Assembly (NCBI GenBank): GCA_928212115.1
Contig: CAKMRJ010003334.1
Location: 37,188,529-37,252,528, forward strand
From: Lactuca virosa
Taxonomy: Eukaryota; Streptophyta; Magnoliopsida; Asterales; Asteraceae
DNA length: 64,000 bases
Direction of reading: 5' to 3'
The translations under genes were made by a program, and so were the position numbers. Shown here in pieces: positions 21,877-33,999 of the stretch. Each line of letters starts with the position of its first letter. Positions within the stretch are counted from its first letter, which is position 1. The notes under the pieces are model-generated. The model saw nothing but the letters and a program-made list of their open reading frames with translations, did no database searches and was not told the DNA's origin.

Positions 21877-24800
21877 ATAAGTCTAATAACTATAACTGCA
21901 AGTACGACTTCAAAAATCTGATTAACAATCGTAGCTCTCAAAAAGACCGTTGTCGAACTCTGATCTTATTAGTAAGGTGTCCATTAGATAAAGGATCATA
22001 TATTCATCTATTATAGATATCGTATGGACATGAGACATGGATTATAATCATTCTCTCTCTCCATGTGTTGTTTCTCGATTTCCGATTTATGACGACCTAC
22101 TAATTGAACAAATCAAATCAGTCCATGCTTGGCCAAGCGCTTAGGGTTGTCATCACTAAATCATCGAGGGGCCCACAAATATCGCTTTTATCCCACATTG
22201 GGTAAAAGGAATGGATAAACTTCGACTCATGTGCTTCCTCTATTTACTCATCAAACCACACACAATGATATGTTTTATAACACCGAGTTACTGGTGCGTT
22301 TACATATCATCAATGTGCAACCGACTTGTAAACTGCAACTCATATCTCTCGGTTTCAAGAATATAAGATATTATCGTCTCATGATCACTCGTGATAAAAT
22401 CCATGAAGTGATTCAAATGAGCGTGGGTTTAGTCCAATACTCAAATCTTATTACAGGAGTACTCATGAATACTACAACAAACTTGTGCTATGTATAAACA
22501 CCTTTAGACAATCTACAGACCCATTCATGACAGTCTCGCTTTAATACCTACTTCCAAAGTATGATCGACTGTGGATAGTTTGAATAATCTAGTTATTCGG
22601 GAAGTCAAAACATGCAAAGTGAAACACAAGAACAATCGAATCCAGTATGATCTCAAAACTTTTGAATATAAATAAAACCACCTTTTATTTAATCACCATA
22701 TTGATTACACATTATTCATTGTATAATGTTTCGATTAATCAACTTAATACTTGAATTAAAACATTAGTTATCCCATGCTCCAAGCATGCACACTATGTTT
22801 ATCTATGGTCCTTTCTTTGTGAAACAGATCAATTGAATACATCTTCAATGAAACTCATTTGACAACTCCAAATCTTTATCACAAGTGTAAGAATACCAAA
22901 TTCTTGCCACTACTAGAATGTGTTAGATTCTAACCTTTATGGAATGATACTTTTGTAATGTCAATGCACCAAAGCCACAAAGACTTGGACAATGAGATTA
23001 TAAAGTATTCCACTGGAGATTGACAACAAAACAATTCCATGGAAGCGAAGTCTCAAATTCAAAGTACATTCCTTTGAACATCCTTTTTTGCATACAAGTT
23101 TCCAACCTACACATAGATTCTTAATATCCAACTCTCATTATGGAAACATTTCCATATTTTCCATATGACAACTCATTATTAATAGAATCTTGTCTATTCA
23201 TAATAATGTCAATATGGTCCATCCATTACAATACTTCCAATTGACCACAAGCAACCAATCTTTGGAGAACCTTTGATTGTTCTTAGCAATTGTTTAGCAA
23301 CTTTAGTCATATCCGGTTCTGGTCATTTTTCCTTCTTAATGCCCTAGACATTTGGAAAATTCAGAACACATAAATATTATAGCATATGCAATCGATCCTA
23401 TACCCGAAGCATATGTGATACGATTCATAATGTCTTACATAAAGACATGATACTTTACCATTCTATTGCTATAATATTTCCATATATAGAATTTCCTTAT
23501 GCTGAACTATTCCAAGATAACATTCATATATATCATTGACTAAATTTGATTAAAATCTCACAATCTAAGCTTTTAGATTTGAAATGAAGTATGAGTTCCT
23601 CTCCCTTAATTATAGCACAACAACTTTTCAAACACTGCAACTTTACGAATTGAAACTTTTGTTTTCTATAATTAACATTGCTAACTTGCAACACTTACCA
23701 TAATGATTATGCTCCCACTAGCATAACAATTATTTCTTTAATAGCATAACACTTATGCTCCCACTAGCTTTGACATGTATTCAGAAATAAGCTGGACTTC
23801 TAGAAATCAATATTTGTTGATTTTCTTACCAAAGTTCAGATTTCTGATACAAGATGCTTCGATAAGACTTTATCTAGGCTTCTCAAACTCATACACTTTT
23901 CCTTAGATAGCTCACATGTGTGTCTAAACAATTTTGGAACTTACAGTAATAAGTCTAAAATGTTTAGACCTTTTTCCATTTCTCACAATTCGAACTATGA
24001 AGAGGGATGTCGTAATCATGATCGAATTTGAGAATGCAAATATCACAAATGCTATCTCCTTAAAATCTACTTAGTGAAAATGTTTCCTCACAGTCATTTT
24101 CATGAAGCAGAGAGAGACCTTCGTCACTTATATTGATGGTGTATGTGTTCCTATCCATGTGAATTTGTCATAACCATAATCACAAGACAAGGTTAGTGAC
24201 AAATCCAAACTCATATGGACTGAACTTGTTCAATCTTAATTTCTTGCCACCTGGCAGCACAAGGGCCTACCATTGCTTCCGGGTTGTTATGCAAACAATT
24301 GAGAACTCATAGAACTCACATGCGTAGTCAACTTAACTGGAATGGGCACAGAAACAAAGAATATGTCAACACGATAGGTTTCAAACCTTAAGTCATGTGC
24401 TAGTGATTAATAACAGGTATATTCTTGATTAGTTCTTGAAACTTTTCAAGATCTTTAAGACTACCATTGACCTCTTGACATATAAGATTCTCTTTGTCAA
24501 GAAACATTACTTGACAAATAAATATTCAAGAGTTAGTGCCGGTTCTTATCAAGAAAAACACTTCACACAATTGGTCTTAGTTGGTCTTTGTTTTATCCAA
24601 AACATCACAACTACCAATTTGAATGCGTTATAACTTACTTAAGATATGTCACTCAAGTCACAATCTTGGAGAATAACTCTAAGACTCGATTTTGGAACGA
24701 AGTATGACTCACCTTAATTGATTTAACCATTTCAACAATTCACGACTCCTCTTCTTAGCCATACAAATGCACTAAGATGTCCTTAGAGGATCAATTGTGA

Positions 24801-25660
24801 TATAGTTTCATAATCATTATGATAATCATAAAACACGATACTAAAGTACTCTCATTTCCTTCCAGATTTGAGAAACTTTTATCTTTCTGCCTAATTTGAT
24901 TCTTCTTATTCGTTCTGCTATACATTGAAAATTTTTCAATGATTCAGAATTATACTTAATCTTGTAAGTCTAACCATATTTACTAACTTTAGTAAATCAT
25001 GACGAATAGTCTTATCGTTCTTTGTGGTGGACCTGACCAACGCACAACCAAGTGTACCCGATCCCCTAGTCCTTCACTTGACTCACATATACATGTGAAC
25101 AAGGAATTAGTCCTAATTTCCCAAAAGATGAAGGTTCTCATTCATCACACAATACAAGTTGCATAATTCCAAGTTTTTGTCCAATTGAAACTTGGGTGAT
25201 GAGAATCTTTCCTTATTTGGCAAATTTTGACACTACCACAAACGAAAGAATCAAATCCATTTTCAACATTGCTAACAATAGAAACATCCAAACATTAATT
25301 TTCACAAATGTCATTGCAAGGAAATGTAAAATAAGATAAAAACAAAATTATTCTTTATTTATAAAAATTGCGGAAAGCTTGTCCTTACAATGCAAATACA
25401 TATGAAAAATATGCTACTAAATAACTCCTAAGTAGCAGCACAAAAATCTGATCATCGAACCATGCGATCGAAATCCATCTCTTCGTGATCAGACTCTGCT
25501 TACTTTTCCTTTAAGCTTCCTTTCTTTTCTTCGATCCTACAAACACATCAAAATGCAATCTTGTCGCATCATGTATTAAGAATCTACAAATAGGATCTTA
25601 ATAGAGTTAGATAATGGATTTACCTAAAGCAGAGTCAAACATTTTGACTTTACCAACCTT
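21877..25660 (-). pseudogene. C4 decayed pol and 3' spacer
   Basis: No frame survives. Near 22770-22800 the minus strand matches the C3 polyprotein end (CATGCTTGGAGCATGGGA region). Near 23385-23425 it reads close to the RT/RNase H junction motif YAS-GSI-YA. The rest shows only weak similarity to C3. The spacer 21877-22760 is nearly the complement of 51550-52450 in C5. Confidence 0.55.
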
Positions 25661-26290
25661 GTGGTCCTTTAGGTAGATACGGCAGCTTCGCAACCAATGC
25701 CCCTTCTATTGGCAATAGAAGCAAACATATTCTTTTGGAATGGCACACGGGACAATCTCAGACTTAGCCTTTTCCTTTCCTTTGGAAAGAGAAATATTTT
25801 CTGGACTTCCAATGTTTCCATTGTCAATGTCCATTGAAATTTGGGAAGTAGATCTTCCAATCAAATTTGCATTACCAGTGCGCCAAATCATTTCTGATTC
25901 AGCAACAATTAGCAAACAGGTAAGATCAATAAGGGACATGTCGCGGTCCATCATATAGTAATCTTTAATGAAGTCGCTATATGACTTAGGAAGTGATTGA
26001 AGAACCAAGTCAACAACCAACTTCCTCGAGACAATGACTCCTAACATTCGCAGTCTGTTAATATGCAGCTTCATGTCCAAGACGTGAGCACATACAGACT
26101 TTCCATCTTCATATTTGCTTGCCAATAGGGCTTGAGTGATCTTGAACTTTTCAAGTCTTCGAACATGTGGGTTAGGGAGAACTATTGGAGGAGGTGGAGG
26201 AAGTGAAGTATGATTTCTGGGAACATCATATTCATGAGGAAAGCTTTTTCCAAAAGATTCAGGAAGACCATAGTTGTCTGAACTAGACAT
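25661..26290 (-). CDS. C4 gag (UBN2-type copia gag)
   Basis: Capsid protein remnant that remains open from the ATG at 26290. It contains the helical gag core (FKITQALLASKYEDGKSVCA, HINRLRMLGVIVSRK, LVLQSLPKSYSDFIKDYYMM), then a basic linker SKGKEKAKSE and the beginning of a zinc knuckle (CFYCQ), after which the frame ends near 25706. The usual N-terminal part of copia gag is missing, so it is probably a truncated capsid. It is the best-preserved part of C4. Confidence 0.7.
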
Positions 26291-26343
26291 CTACAAGGGA
26301 GAAATTCAAGTTTTCTCTAGTTATACCACAAAAAACTACCCAT

Positions 26344-26356
26344 GGCTCTGATACCA
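26344..26356 (-). other. C4 primer-binding site
   Basis: TGGTATCAGAGCC on the minus strand, next to the right LTR. Confidence 0.85.
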
Positions 26357-26358
26357 CT

Positions 26359-27132
26359 ATTGGGTTTTGAGTACTATAATACTCCTATGGTGCACATACA
26401 ACCCTAATAGCTTTGGATCTAAGTTTTCTCTAGGTATACATGCAACAAAAATTTCCAAAGCTTGAAACCTACAACTAGCATACAATTTGACATATGAATC
26501 ATAAAAGTAAGTTAGAAGATTACCTCTTAATTGTAACTTGTAGGAATTGGTCTTTCAAGAGCCTAGCACCTCAAGTGTGATGCCTCAAATGTATTATAAC
26601 AAACCAAGAACAAAAGGAGGAAATTGAGAGTGAGGTTTGGAGACACAAAATCGTTTTTGGCTTCTAAGAACACTTAGTCACATAGTGAACGATTTTTAGC
26701 TTAGGGACTACATGTATATAGTGTAGAATTCCAAGGGTTAAACCCTAATCCACTTCCTTGGGCCTTAGTCCAATAATCCATATGATAAGCCCTTTGGACT
26801 AACTCTTCATTGATTCTTACATGAACATAGTCCATTACCAATCAATATGGATTATTAGCCCAAACTATATATATGTATCGCTGATTTACTTAATCAGTCC
26901 CCGTTAATTTAATTAGTCTCTTTTGATCACTAAATTAATTCCAAATTAATTCTTGATCAATACTAATTAAATAATATGATTTCTCAATTAATATATTATA
27001 CTTATAAATATCACAAATAACCTCTTTCTTAAATATCTATCCTATCAAATTGTTCCAGAGTGTTACAACCCAAATGGACCATGCTGTATCCGGTCAAGTA
27101 CATACCAATGGGCTTAGACACATAATCCAACA
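26359..27132 (-). repeat. C4 5' LTR
   Basis: On the minus strand it runs from TGTTGGATTATGTG to CTCAAAACCCAATA. The terminal CA has become TA. Confidence 0.85.
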
Positions 27133-27199
27133 CAACCCACCTCCAATCATACAAATAACACATAATATCATACGCTAGCTAGCATGTACAGATAATGAT

Positions 27200-27395
27200 A
27201 TAGATCTAACAGATCACTAAACATAGCATCATCCTATATACCAGGATACCGATCTAACAGATCACTAAACATAGCATCATCCTATAACCAGGATACTGAT
27301 CTAACAAATCACTAAACATAGCATCATCCTATAACCAGGATACACATCTAACAGATCACTAAACATAACATCATCCTATAACCAGGATACAATCC
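27200..27395 (-). repeat. Tandem repeat in the G2 3' LTR
   Basis: About four units of 45-50 bp built on GATCTAACAGATCACTAAAC, CATAGCATCATCCTATA and CCAGGATAC. The matching array in the other LTR is at 39890-40085. Confidence 0.85.
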
Positions 27396-28573
27396 AAAAA
27401 GGGCCGGCCTTGGTGCCTTAGACCCTGTTAATATAGTGAGAAGAACTCACATCACAATGTCGAACTGAACTGAAAAGATCAAGCTATCGAATCACAGATC
27501 CAAACTCAAACACCTACAACCACCATAGGATCAATTCTATCAAGACCCAAATTACCAAAATACCCTTAAAGTTAAACTTGGTCAACCATGGTCAAACTCA
27601 ACAGTCAAGGTCAATAGTCCATGTTAACCTAACTCGTCGAGTGCAGCTAGCAACTCGTCGAGTTCCTTAAGAACTCAGGAAACCGGGAAAAACCCTAACT
27701 AACTCGTCGAGTTATCTCATCAACTCGCTGAGTTTATTAAAAATCTAGACAGCGGGAAAACCCGACCCAACTCGTCGAGTTGGCTAAGCAACTCGTTGAG
27801 TTCCTTCAGCCTTTTCATATTCAGTCCTTTCAAGTCGAATCCAAAGCCCCAAACTACAGATCTAGCCTCTTAGGACTGAGATACCACGTAAAGTTGCTAA
27901 CTTTATGTGCATGCAGGGCATCAAAGGGATTAAAACACTAAAACTAGGCTTAATAAGAGGTTTAGGGAATGGAGGATGGCCAAAGCTTGATAAAGCTTGA
28001 GTCTTTAGGCCTAAGGGGGCCTAAGGAGTCTAGATCTGGAACCATGTTCTCAAGACAAGCACAAATCCGAGAATGACTCCAAGATGTACTAAAAAGGACC
28101 ATGTTATTTCATAAGAGGAGATCTAAGTAAATAGAGGTCAAGATAACAACTTTATACCTCAAGATGGCTGCTACAACAATGAAAAATCCGGATCTACATC
28201 CCCTTCCTTCAGTTATGCAGTCACCTCTTTAAGCTTCTTCAAGAAATGCACCAAACACACACTCTTTAGCCTTACACACTCTCAAAATGGAAGGTTAGCA
28301 CGATTAGGGTTTCTTTCTGGACGATAAGGTGACAAGGGAGGCTGGTGAGGGGACTTAAGGTCCTTTAAATAGGGTGCAAACCCTAAAAATTAGGGTTGTT
28401 ATGCACAGCCTCAACTCGTCGAATTGGGGTCCTCCAACTCGTCGAGTAGGTTCCAAAACCACACGAATTTATTAGTTTCTACATGAAGAGTTGGGGCCTC
28501 CAACTCGTCGAGTAGGTCTTGTGTGATGAACATAAATCCTTAAAATTTCATACCTGGAAGTCGGGATGTTACA

Positions 28574-28584
28574 ATTCTCACCCA
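28574..28584 (-). other. G2 polypurine tract
   Basis: GGGTGAGAAT on the minus strand, directly before the LTR start. Compare GTGGGGGAGAAT in G1. Confidence 0.7.
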
Positions 28585-30785
28585 ATTGAACTAGAATTCG
28601 TCCTTGAAGTATGATGCGGTGAACAACTCTGGATAATGCTCCCGCATATCGGCCTCCGGCTCCCAAGTCCACTCGGATCCTCTCCGATGCTACCGCTGTA
28701 ACTTTACCAAAGGTACTTCCTTGTTCCTCAAGACCTTTACCTTTCTCTCTAATATAGCTATGGGGCCTCTCGACATAGTTCAGGCGCTCGTCCACCTGAA
28801 TATCATCCAACGACACGACTGCATCCTCGTCTAATATGCACTTCCGCAACTGTGAAACGTGGAAAATGTTGTGAATCTGACTGAGCTTCTTCAGGAGATC
28901 CTCGTCTAATATTCACTTCCGCAACTGTCACCGGTATAGAAGATCCAACCGACTTGAGGCTCAGGGCGTCCGCCACAATGTTCAATTTACGCGGATGGTA
29001 AAGGATCTCGCAGTCATAATCCTTGACTACATCCAACCACCTGTGCTTCCTCATGTTCAGGTTCGGCTGATCCATGATGTGTCTCAAACTCTTGTGGTCC
29101 GTGTATAAGGTACACCAGCCCTCGTAGAGATAATGTCTCCAAATCTTGAGAGCGAATACCACCGCTCCCAACTCCAAATTGTGCGTGGGATATCTCGTCT
29201 CATGCGACTTCAACTGCCGCGACGCGTAGGCTATCACTCATCCTCTCTGCATGAGGACCGCTCCCAGTTCTGTGATGGATGCATGACATAACACTACAAA
29301 AATCCTCAACTCCCTCTCGGAGAGTCAAGACTGGAGCATCGCAAAGTCACTGTCTGAGGGTCTCAAATGTTATCTGCTGCTTAGGGCCCCACCAGAAATC
29401 CACCCCTTCCTCGTCAGTCGTCAGGCGAGTGAGGGGTACTTAAATCTTGGAGAAATTATGTATGAATCTTCGGTAGTAACCTGCGAATCCCAAGAAGCTC
29501 CTCATATCAGAGGGAGATTTCCGAACCTCCCACTGCATAACCACCTCAATCTTGGTCGGATCGACCAAAATCCCATCCTGGTTAACGAGATGTCTAAGGA
29601 ACTGAACCTCTCGTAACCAAAACTCGCACTTCGAGAACTTGGCATCAAGTCGTTCTCGTATCAGAACTCCCAAAAGCTCGTGGAGATGCTCCTCATGCTG
29701 CTCTCTGGTCTTAGAATACACCAAGATATCTTCTATGAACACGATAAACAAGCGATCGAGTATCAGTCTGCATACCCGATTCATCAGGTCCATAAAAACC
29801 GTCGGCGCATTGGTGAGCCCAAACGGCATCACCACGAACTCGTAATGTCCATAATGAGTCTGGAACGCGGTCTTCTCCACGTCCTCCTCCCGCACCCTGA
29901 CCTGATGGTACTCGGACCTCAATTCTATCTTGGAGAACCAAGATGCTCTCTGTAGCTAATCAAAGAGATCGTCAATCCGTGGTAGTGGATAACGGTTCTT
30001 CACCGTCAACTTGTTCAGTTCCTAGTAATCAATGCACATATGGTGTGAACCATCCTTCTTCTTGACGAAGAGAATCGGTGCTCCCTACGGATAACTGCTC
30101 AGACGAATGAACTGCTTGCCTAGCAGCTCCTGCAGCTGACATGACAGCTTCTGCATCTCAGGTGGTGCCAATCGGTACGACACCATAGCGATAGGGGCCG
30201 CACCTGGCACAAGGTTGATCCTGAACTCGACCTGCCTCCCCGGAGGCACTCCGTGTAATTCCTCCGGAAACACATCAACAAACTCTTTGACGACTGGAAC
30301 CTCTGAAACCGTGACCTGATCCCTAACCCGCATATCCACCAAATATGCCAAATAACCCACACACCCGTGCTGAATATTCTATCGAACCCTGGCGGCTGAA
30401 CAAAATCCTGAACCCAACCTATTGACCTCACCGTAGATAACCAGTTCTCCCCCACTTGGGGTTCGAACTACCACACGCTGACCCTCGTAGTCGATCATGG
30501 CACCGAAACGACTCATCCAGTCCATACCCACGATCACACAAACATCCCCCATGGGAATCGGAATCAAGTCAATCGGGAAGGATACCTCGAAGATCTCTAG
30601 AATACAACCCCGATAGACTGAAGAAGCATAAATCCCATATTCGTTGGCGATGGAGACTCGCAACGGACACTCTAGCTCTCCTAAGGGCAAATCGAACTCC
30701 TTACTAAAAGATCGAGAGACAAATGACCGACTCGATCCAGAGTCAAACAATACAAGAGCAGGCAGAGAGTTCACTAAGAACGTAC
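28585..30785 (-). pseudogene. G2 protease-RT-RNase H and chromo-like tail, integrase deleted
   Basis: In minus-strand order: protease (ALVLFDSGSSRSFV; Asp-Ser-Gly active site), a linker with VIVGMDWMSRFGA, reverse transcriptase (DVFPEELHGVPP to YGHYEFVVMPFGLTNAP), RNase H (SRQLKSHETRYPTHNLELGA, TDHKSLRHIMDQPNLNM), then directly the end of integrase (HVSQLRKC) and a chromodomain-like tail (LNYVERP). The whole integrase catalytic core is missing. The RT metal site reads FIED (GAA at 29731-29733) instead of FIDD as in G1, so one catalytic Asp is lost. Several stops and frameshifts are present. It is clearly non-functional. Confidence 0.88.
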
Positions 30786-30852
30786 CTAACACAGGTACAA
30801 ACATATAAGCATAAAATAAATATAATAAATGAGAATAAGGATAGAAACATAC
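30786..30852 (-). other. Intron-like insert (67 nt) between gag and protease in G2
   Basis: On the minus strand G is followed by GTATGTTTC at the start and GTGTTAG then GTACG at the end. It is T-rich. Removing it joins LDVVVG to TFLVN in frame (phase 1). G1 has a 62-nt insert at the same residue and phase. Confidence 0.6.
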
Positions 30853-31797
30853 CAACAACCACATCTAGTGTCATCCTGTCCTCCTCCACTGTGAGCTGGA
30901 AGTCGCGTCCCCATGCCCTCGGGGGGCTCTACTCTACCCTGAATCCCGTCAGTAATCCTTAGTATATCTGGCGCTGGAGCCTGCGCCGACCTGGCAGTGA
31001 GCAATGGACAGTTGGTCTTCACGTCACCAACCTGATTGTAGTGGTAGCAAATCCTCATATCCTATACCGGGGCTAATTGGCGGCAATCCCTCGTAAAGTG
31101 CCCCTCCTTGCCACATTTACGGCACCCACTACCTGATCGACAAACTTCGGAATGAACCTTCCCGCACTTTTCACAAGTGCGGCCGCGCTGACCTCCAGTC
31201 CTAGAATCAGCGGTCTTGGACCGCTTCAGCGCCAACTATGACTGCGCTGGGGCCTGCCTCTACTCTCTCAACTGCAGCTCAATCTCAAGCTCACACCTCC
31301 TAGCGGCCTCATGTAACTCCAGTAATGTATCACAACACTGGGTAGCAACAAACTGTCTGATGTCAATCTTGAGCATGCTCAGATAATGTGTCATCTGAGC
31401 TTGCTCTGAAGCAAACTCCAGGAAGAACATCGCCCTCTCAGTAAACATCCTTGTGAATTCCGTCACCGACTCTGTACCCTGTCTCAAATCCAAAAACTCA
31501 TGTGCCAGCCGCTCTCGCTCAACCCACGGAATATAGCGAGCACGGAACATCTCCGTGAACTGATCCCAAGTAACTGCCGCTCGCTGCTCATCAGAATATT
31601 AACCCCGTCATTAATCTCCACCAGTCCTTTGCTCCAGACCTTAGCAGGTTCAGAGCACACCGGACCTTCTGGTCAGCAGGACATGAGCATGTGAAGAAAC
31701 TTCCCTCCACGTCAGATAGCCACCTCATGGCTATGATAGGGCCCTGAATCCCATCTAAAGTCGGGGGCTTCGTGTTACTTGGTACCCTTAATGTATT
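30853..31797 (-). pseudogene. G2 gag with two zinc knuckles
   Basis: Chromovirus-type gag lacking its N-terminus, cut near NTKPP at 31797. The capsid region reads AMRWLSDVEGSFFTCSC, KVRCALNLLRSGAKDWW and TESVTEFTRMFTERAMFF. The first knuckle CRKCGKEGHFTRDC is intact. The second reads CYHYNQVGDVKTNC, where the second Cys has become Tyr and the His has become Asp. A frameshift lies near 31580. By homology with G1 the missing N-terminal part lay toward 39171 before C3 arrived. Confidence 0.85.
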
Positions 31798-31837
31798 ACT
31801 TGGTACCCTTAATGTATTACCCCTCAATCGATGTGCC

Positions 31838-32396
31838 GGTTAACCACACACGCTCCATCGATACTATGAAGTATAAGGGTTGAATTTTAACTTTTAATAT
31901 TATAAAGTATAAGGGTTGAACTTTAACTTTTAAAATTCTAGGGGTTGGAACTAAAGTTTTTAATATGACTTTACATGTTCCAAAACTTGAGGGCAAGTTT
32001 TGTAAACTTTCAAAACTTTTCATTTCTCATAACTTATGAGTTAATGGTTATTAAAAATGAAGACTCTTCATTTTTTTGTAACCTATGTGTTCATTAATGG
32101 TTATTTATAAATGTGACTTTTGGTTATCCATAACTTAAGAACTAGTTATGGACTCCATTAAAACACATAAAGATCAAGAATTAATCTAATCAATTATTAG
32201 CACATAATTTCTATGATCTTCTAAACTCATATGTTTATGAATGTTCATATCAAAAATTTCAAGAATCGTAAGAACATATACAAAACTTGAAATTTTGATA
32301 CGAGCTTTTGAACAAAACTTCGATTTTCAAGGTTTTTTTTTTTTTTTTTTTTTTTTGCATCAAGTATCAAATAAACAAACCAGACTCTGATACCAC
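31838..32396 (-). repeat. Extra C3 leader fragment outside the 3' LTR
   Basis: Nearly identical to 37905-38404, including the poly-T tract and the primer site (32383-32395). A deletion joins TCGATACTATG directly to AAGTATAAGG. The outer LTR that should end this copy is missing. Confidence 0.8.
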
Positions 32397-33162
32397 TGAT
32401 GGGTTTTGAGCATTCTAACACTCCTATGGTGTACATGCAACCCTGGAAACCTTGGATCTATGTTTGACTAAGATACATGCAAATAATTATTTTTCCAAGG
32501 TTCTTATCCTATCTAGCATGGCATGGGGAACTTGAATCAAATAAAGCTAGTAGAATTACTTACCTTGTAGTTGTAGTTGATTGCTTGGAGTTTTAGAGCC
32601 TAGCACCAATAGTGTGGATGCCTCAAATGGAAATCACAAATCACCACAAACTTGGAATTTTGAGAGAATAGTAATCACCTTTTTTGAAATCGGCCCTCTT
32701 ACTTTACTCACCACAACTAGTGTGATTTCAAGAACCAAAGCCTCCTTTATATAGTGTGGTGGATTACGGTTACATCCATGTAAACCCTAATACCCATGTC
32801 TTTTCATTTCCATGAGATCCATGGGTTAAAGCTCCATGGAGTATCCATGGACTTTCCATGCAAGCCTAGCCCATTCCAAATAAGCATTAGCCCACACTAT
32901 ATAAATACAAGAGCCCATATTTAATTAGTCATACTTTTGATCTCTAAATTAATCCTAGATTAATTATAGATCAATACTAATTAAATAATATGATTTTATA
33001 TTAATATATTAGAACTTATAATATATTAATAAATCATAACTTATATTATTCTCAAAAGATTATCCATAAATTGTTCGGGTGAAGTGCAACCCAAATGGAC
33101 CATGTCGGGTCGGGTCAAGTACATACCAAATATAGTTATGGACTTAGACACTATATCCAACA
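32397..33162 (-). repeat. C3 3' LTR (766 bp)
   Basis: On the minus strand it runs from TGTTGGATATAG to ACCCATCA. It carries TATATAAA on the minus strand (about 32747-32755). Confidence 0.93.
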
Positions 33163-33999
33163 GTCTCCCACTTGGATAAGTCTAATAACTATAGTTGCAA
33201 GTATGACTTCAGGAACCGATCAGCAATCGTAGCTCTTTAAACTCTGTTGAACTATGAAGCGCCATTTTAGATAAGTGATCATACAATCCTCTGTTCTAGA
33301 TATCAGCCGGACAAATACATGGAACAAGGTCTTGCTTATTGTCCAGCATTTGTTTCCCGATTTTCGATTTGTTTGACATAGAACTTAACTGAACACATCA
33401 ATTTAGTTCTGACCGGGCCCGGTACATAGGTCAAAACAAAATCATCGAGGGGTCCAGATTTCGCTTCTAATCCAAGAAGGAACAGATAAACTTCGACTCA
33501 TATGTTTGCTCTACTACTTGTTGAATTACACACAAAAGCACAGTTTATAACATCGAGTTACCAATGCGTTTTCGTGCAATCAATGCATAACCAACTCATA
33601 GGCAACAAATCATATCTCTAGGTTTGAAGACTTATATGATATTACCGTCTCACGATCACTCGAGATAAATTCCATGAAGTGATACAAGTGAGCGTGGGTT
33701 GAATCCAATACTCAGAACTTATGAGCACTCATGAGTGCTGTAGCCCCGCTTTGTCTAACATCTTAGACCTCTACAAGCCAACCCATGACAGTCTTGATTC
33801 ATATCTACTTCCAACATATGACCGACTGTGGAGAGTTTGAATAATATGATATAAACCATAACATAATTATTCTGGAAGTCAAAACATGCAAAAAGAAATA
33901 ATAGTAAATGATTGACAAGAGATAGCAACACTTTACTCATAAATAACAGCTTTTATTTATCATCAAATGTCAATTACATTTTACAAATTTCAAGATTAT
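33163..33999 (-). other. C3 polypurine tract and 3' spacer
   Basis: The tract CCAAGTGGGAGAC (33163-33175, minus strand) is followed by non-coding spacer shared with C4 and C5. No gene was seen. Confidence 0.8.

Larger units (their letters stand above)
21094..27132 (-). mobile_element. Ty1/copia element C4, degraded, inside the G2 LTR
   Basis: Comparing the two G2 LTRs (joins at GCAGGA and CAACCCACCTCC) places the insertion here. It has LTRs at both ends, the left one truncated, a primer site at 26344-26356 and a polypurine tract at 21864-21876. The order shows minus orientation. Gag is readable; pol is almost unreadable. The LTR family matches C5. Confidence 0.85.
20552..28573 (-). repeat. 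G2 3' LTR, split by C4
   Basis: On the minus strand it begins TGTAACATCCCGAC (28573) and ends GATGTTACA (20552). Without C4 it is about 2 kb. It holds repeated GGGCCTTCAGTCT blocks (20830-21060), a 45-50-bp tandem repeat (27200-27395), CTCG-N-CGAG words (27635-27800, 28415-28515) and a TATTTAAA box near 28365-28373 on the minus strand. Confidence 0.88.

Noticed and set aside
27200..27395. CRISPR-like direct repeats
   Set aside because: Tandem 45-50-bp LTR repeats in a plant retroelement, also present in the partner LTR; no unique spacers.
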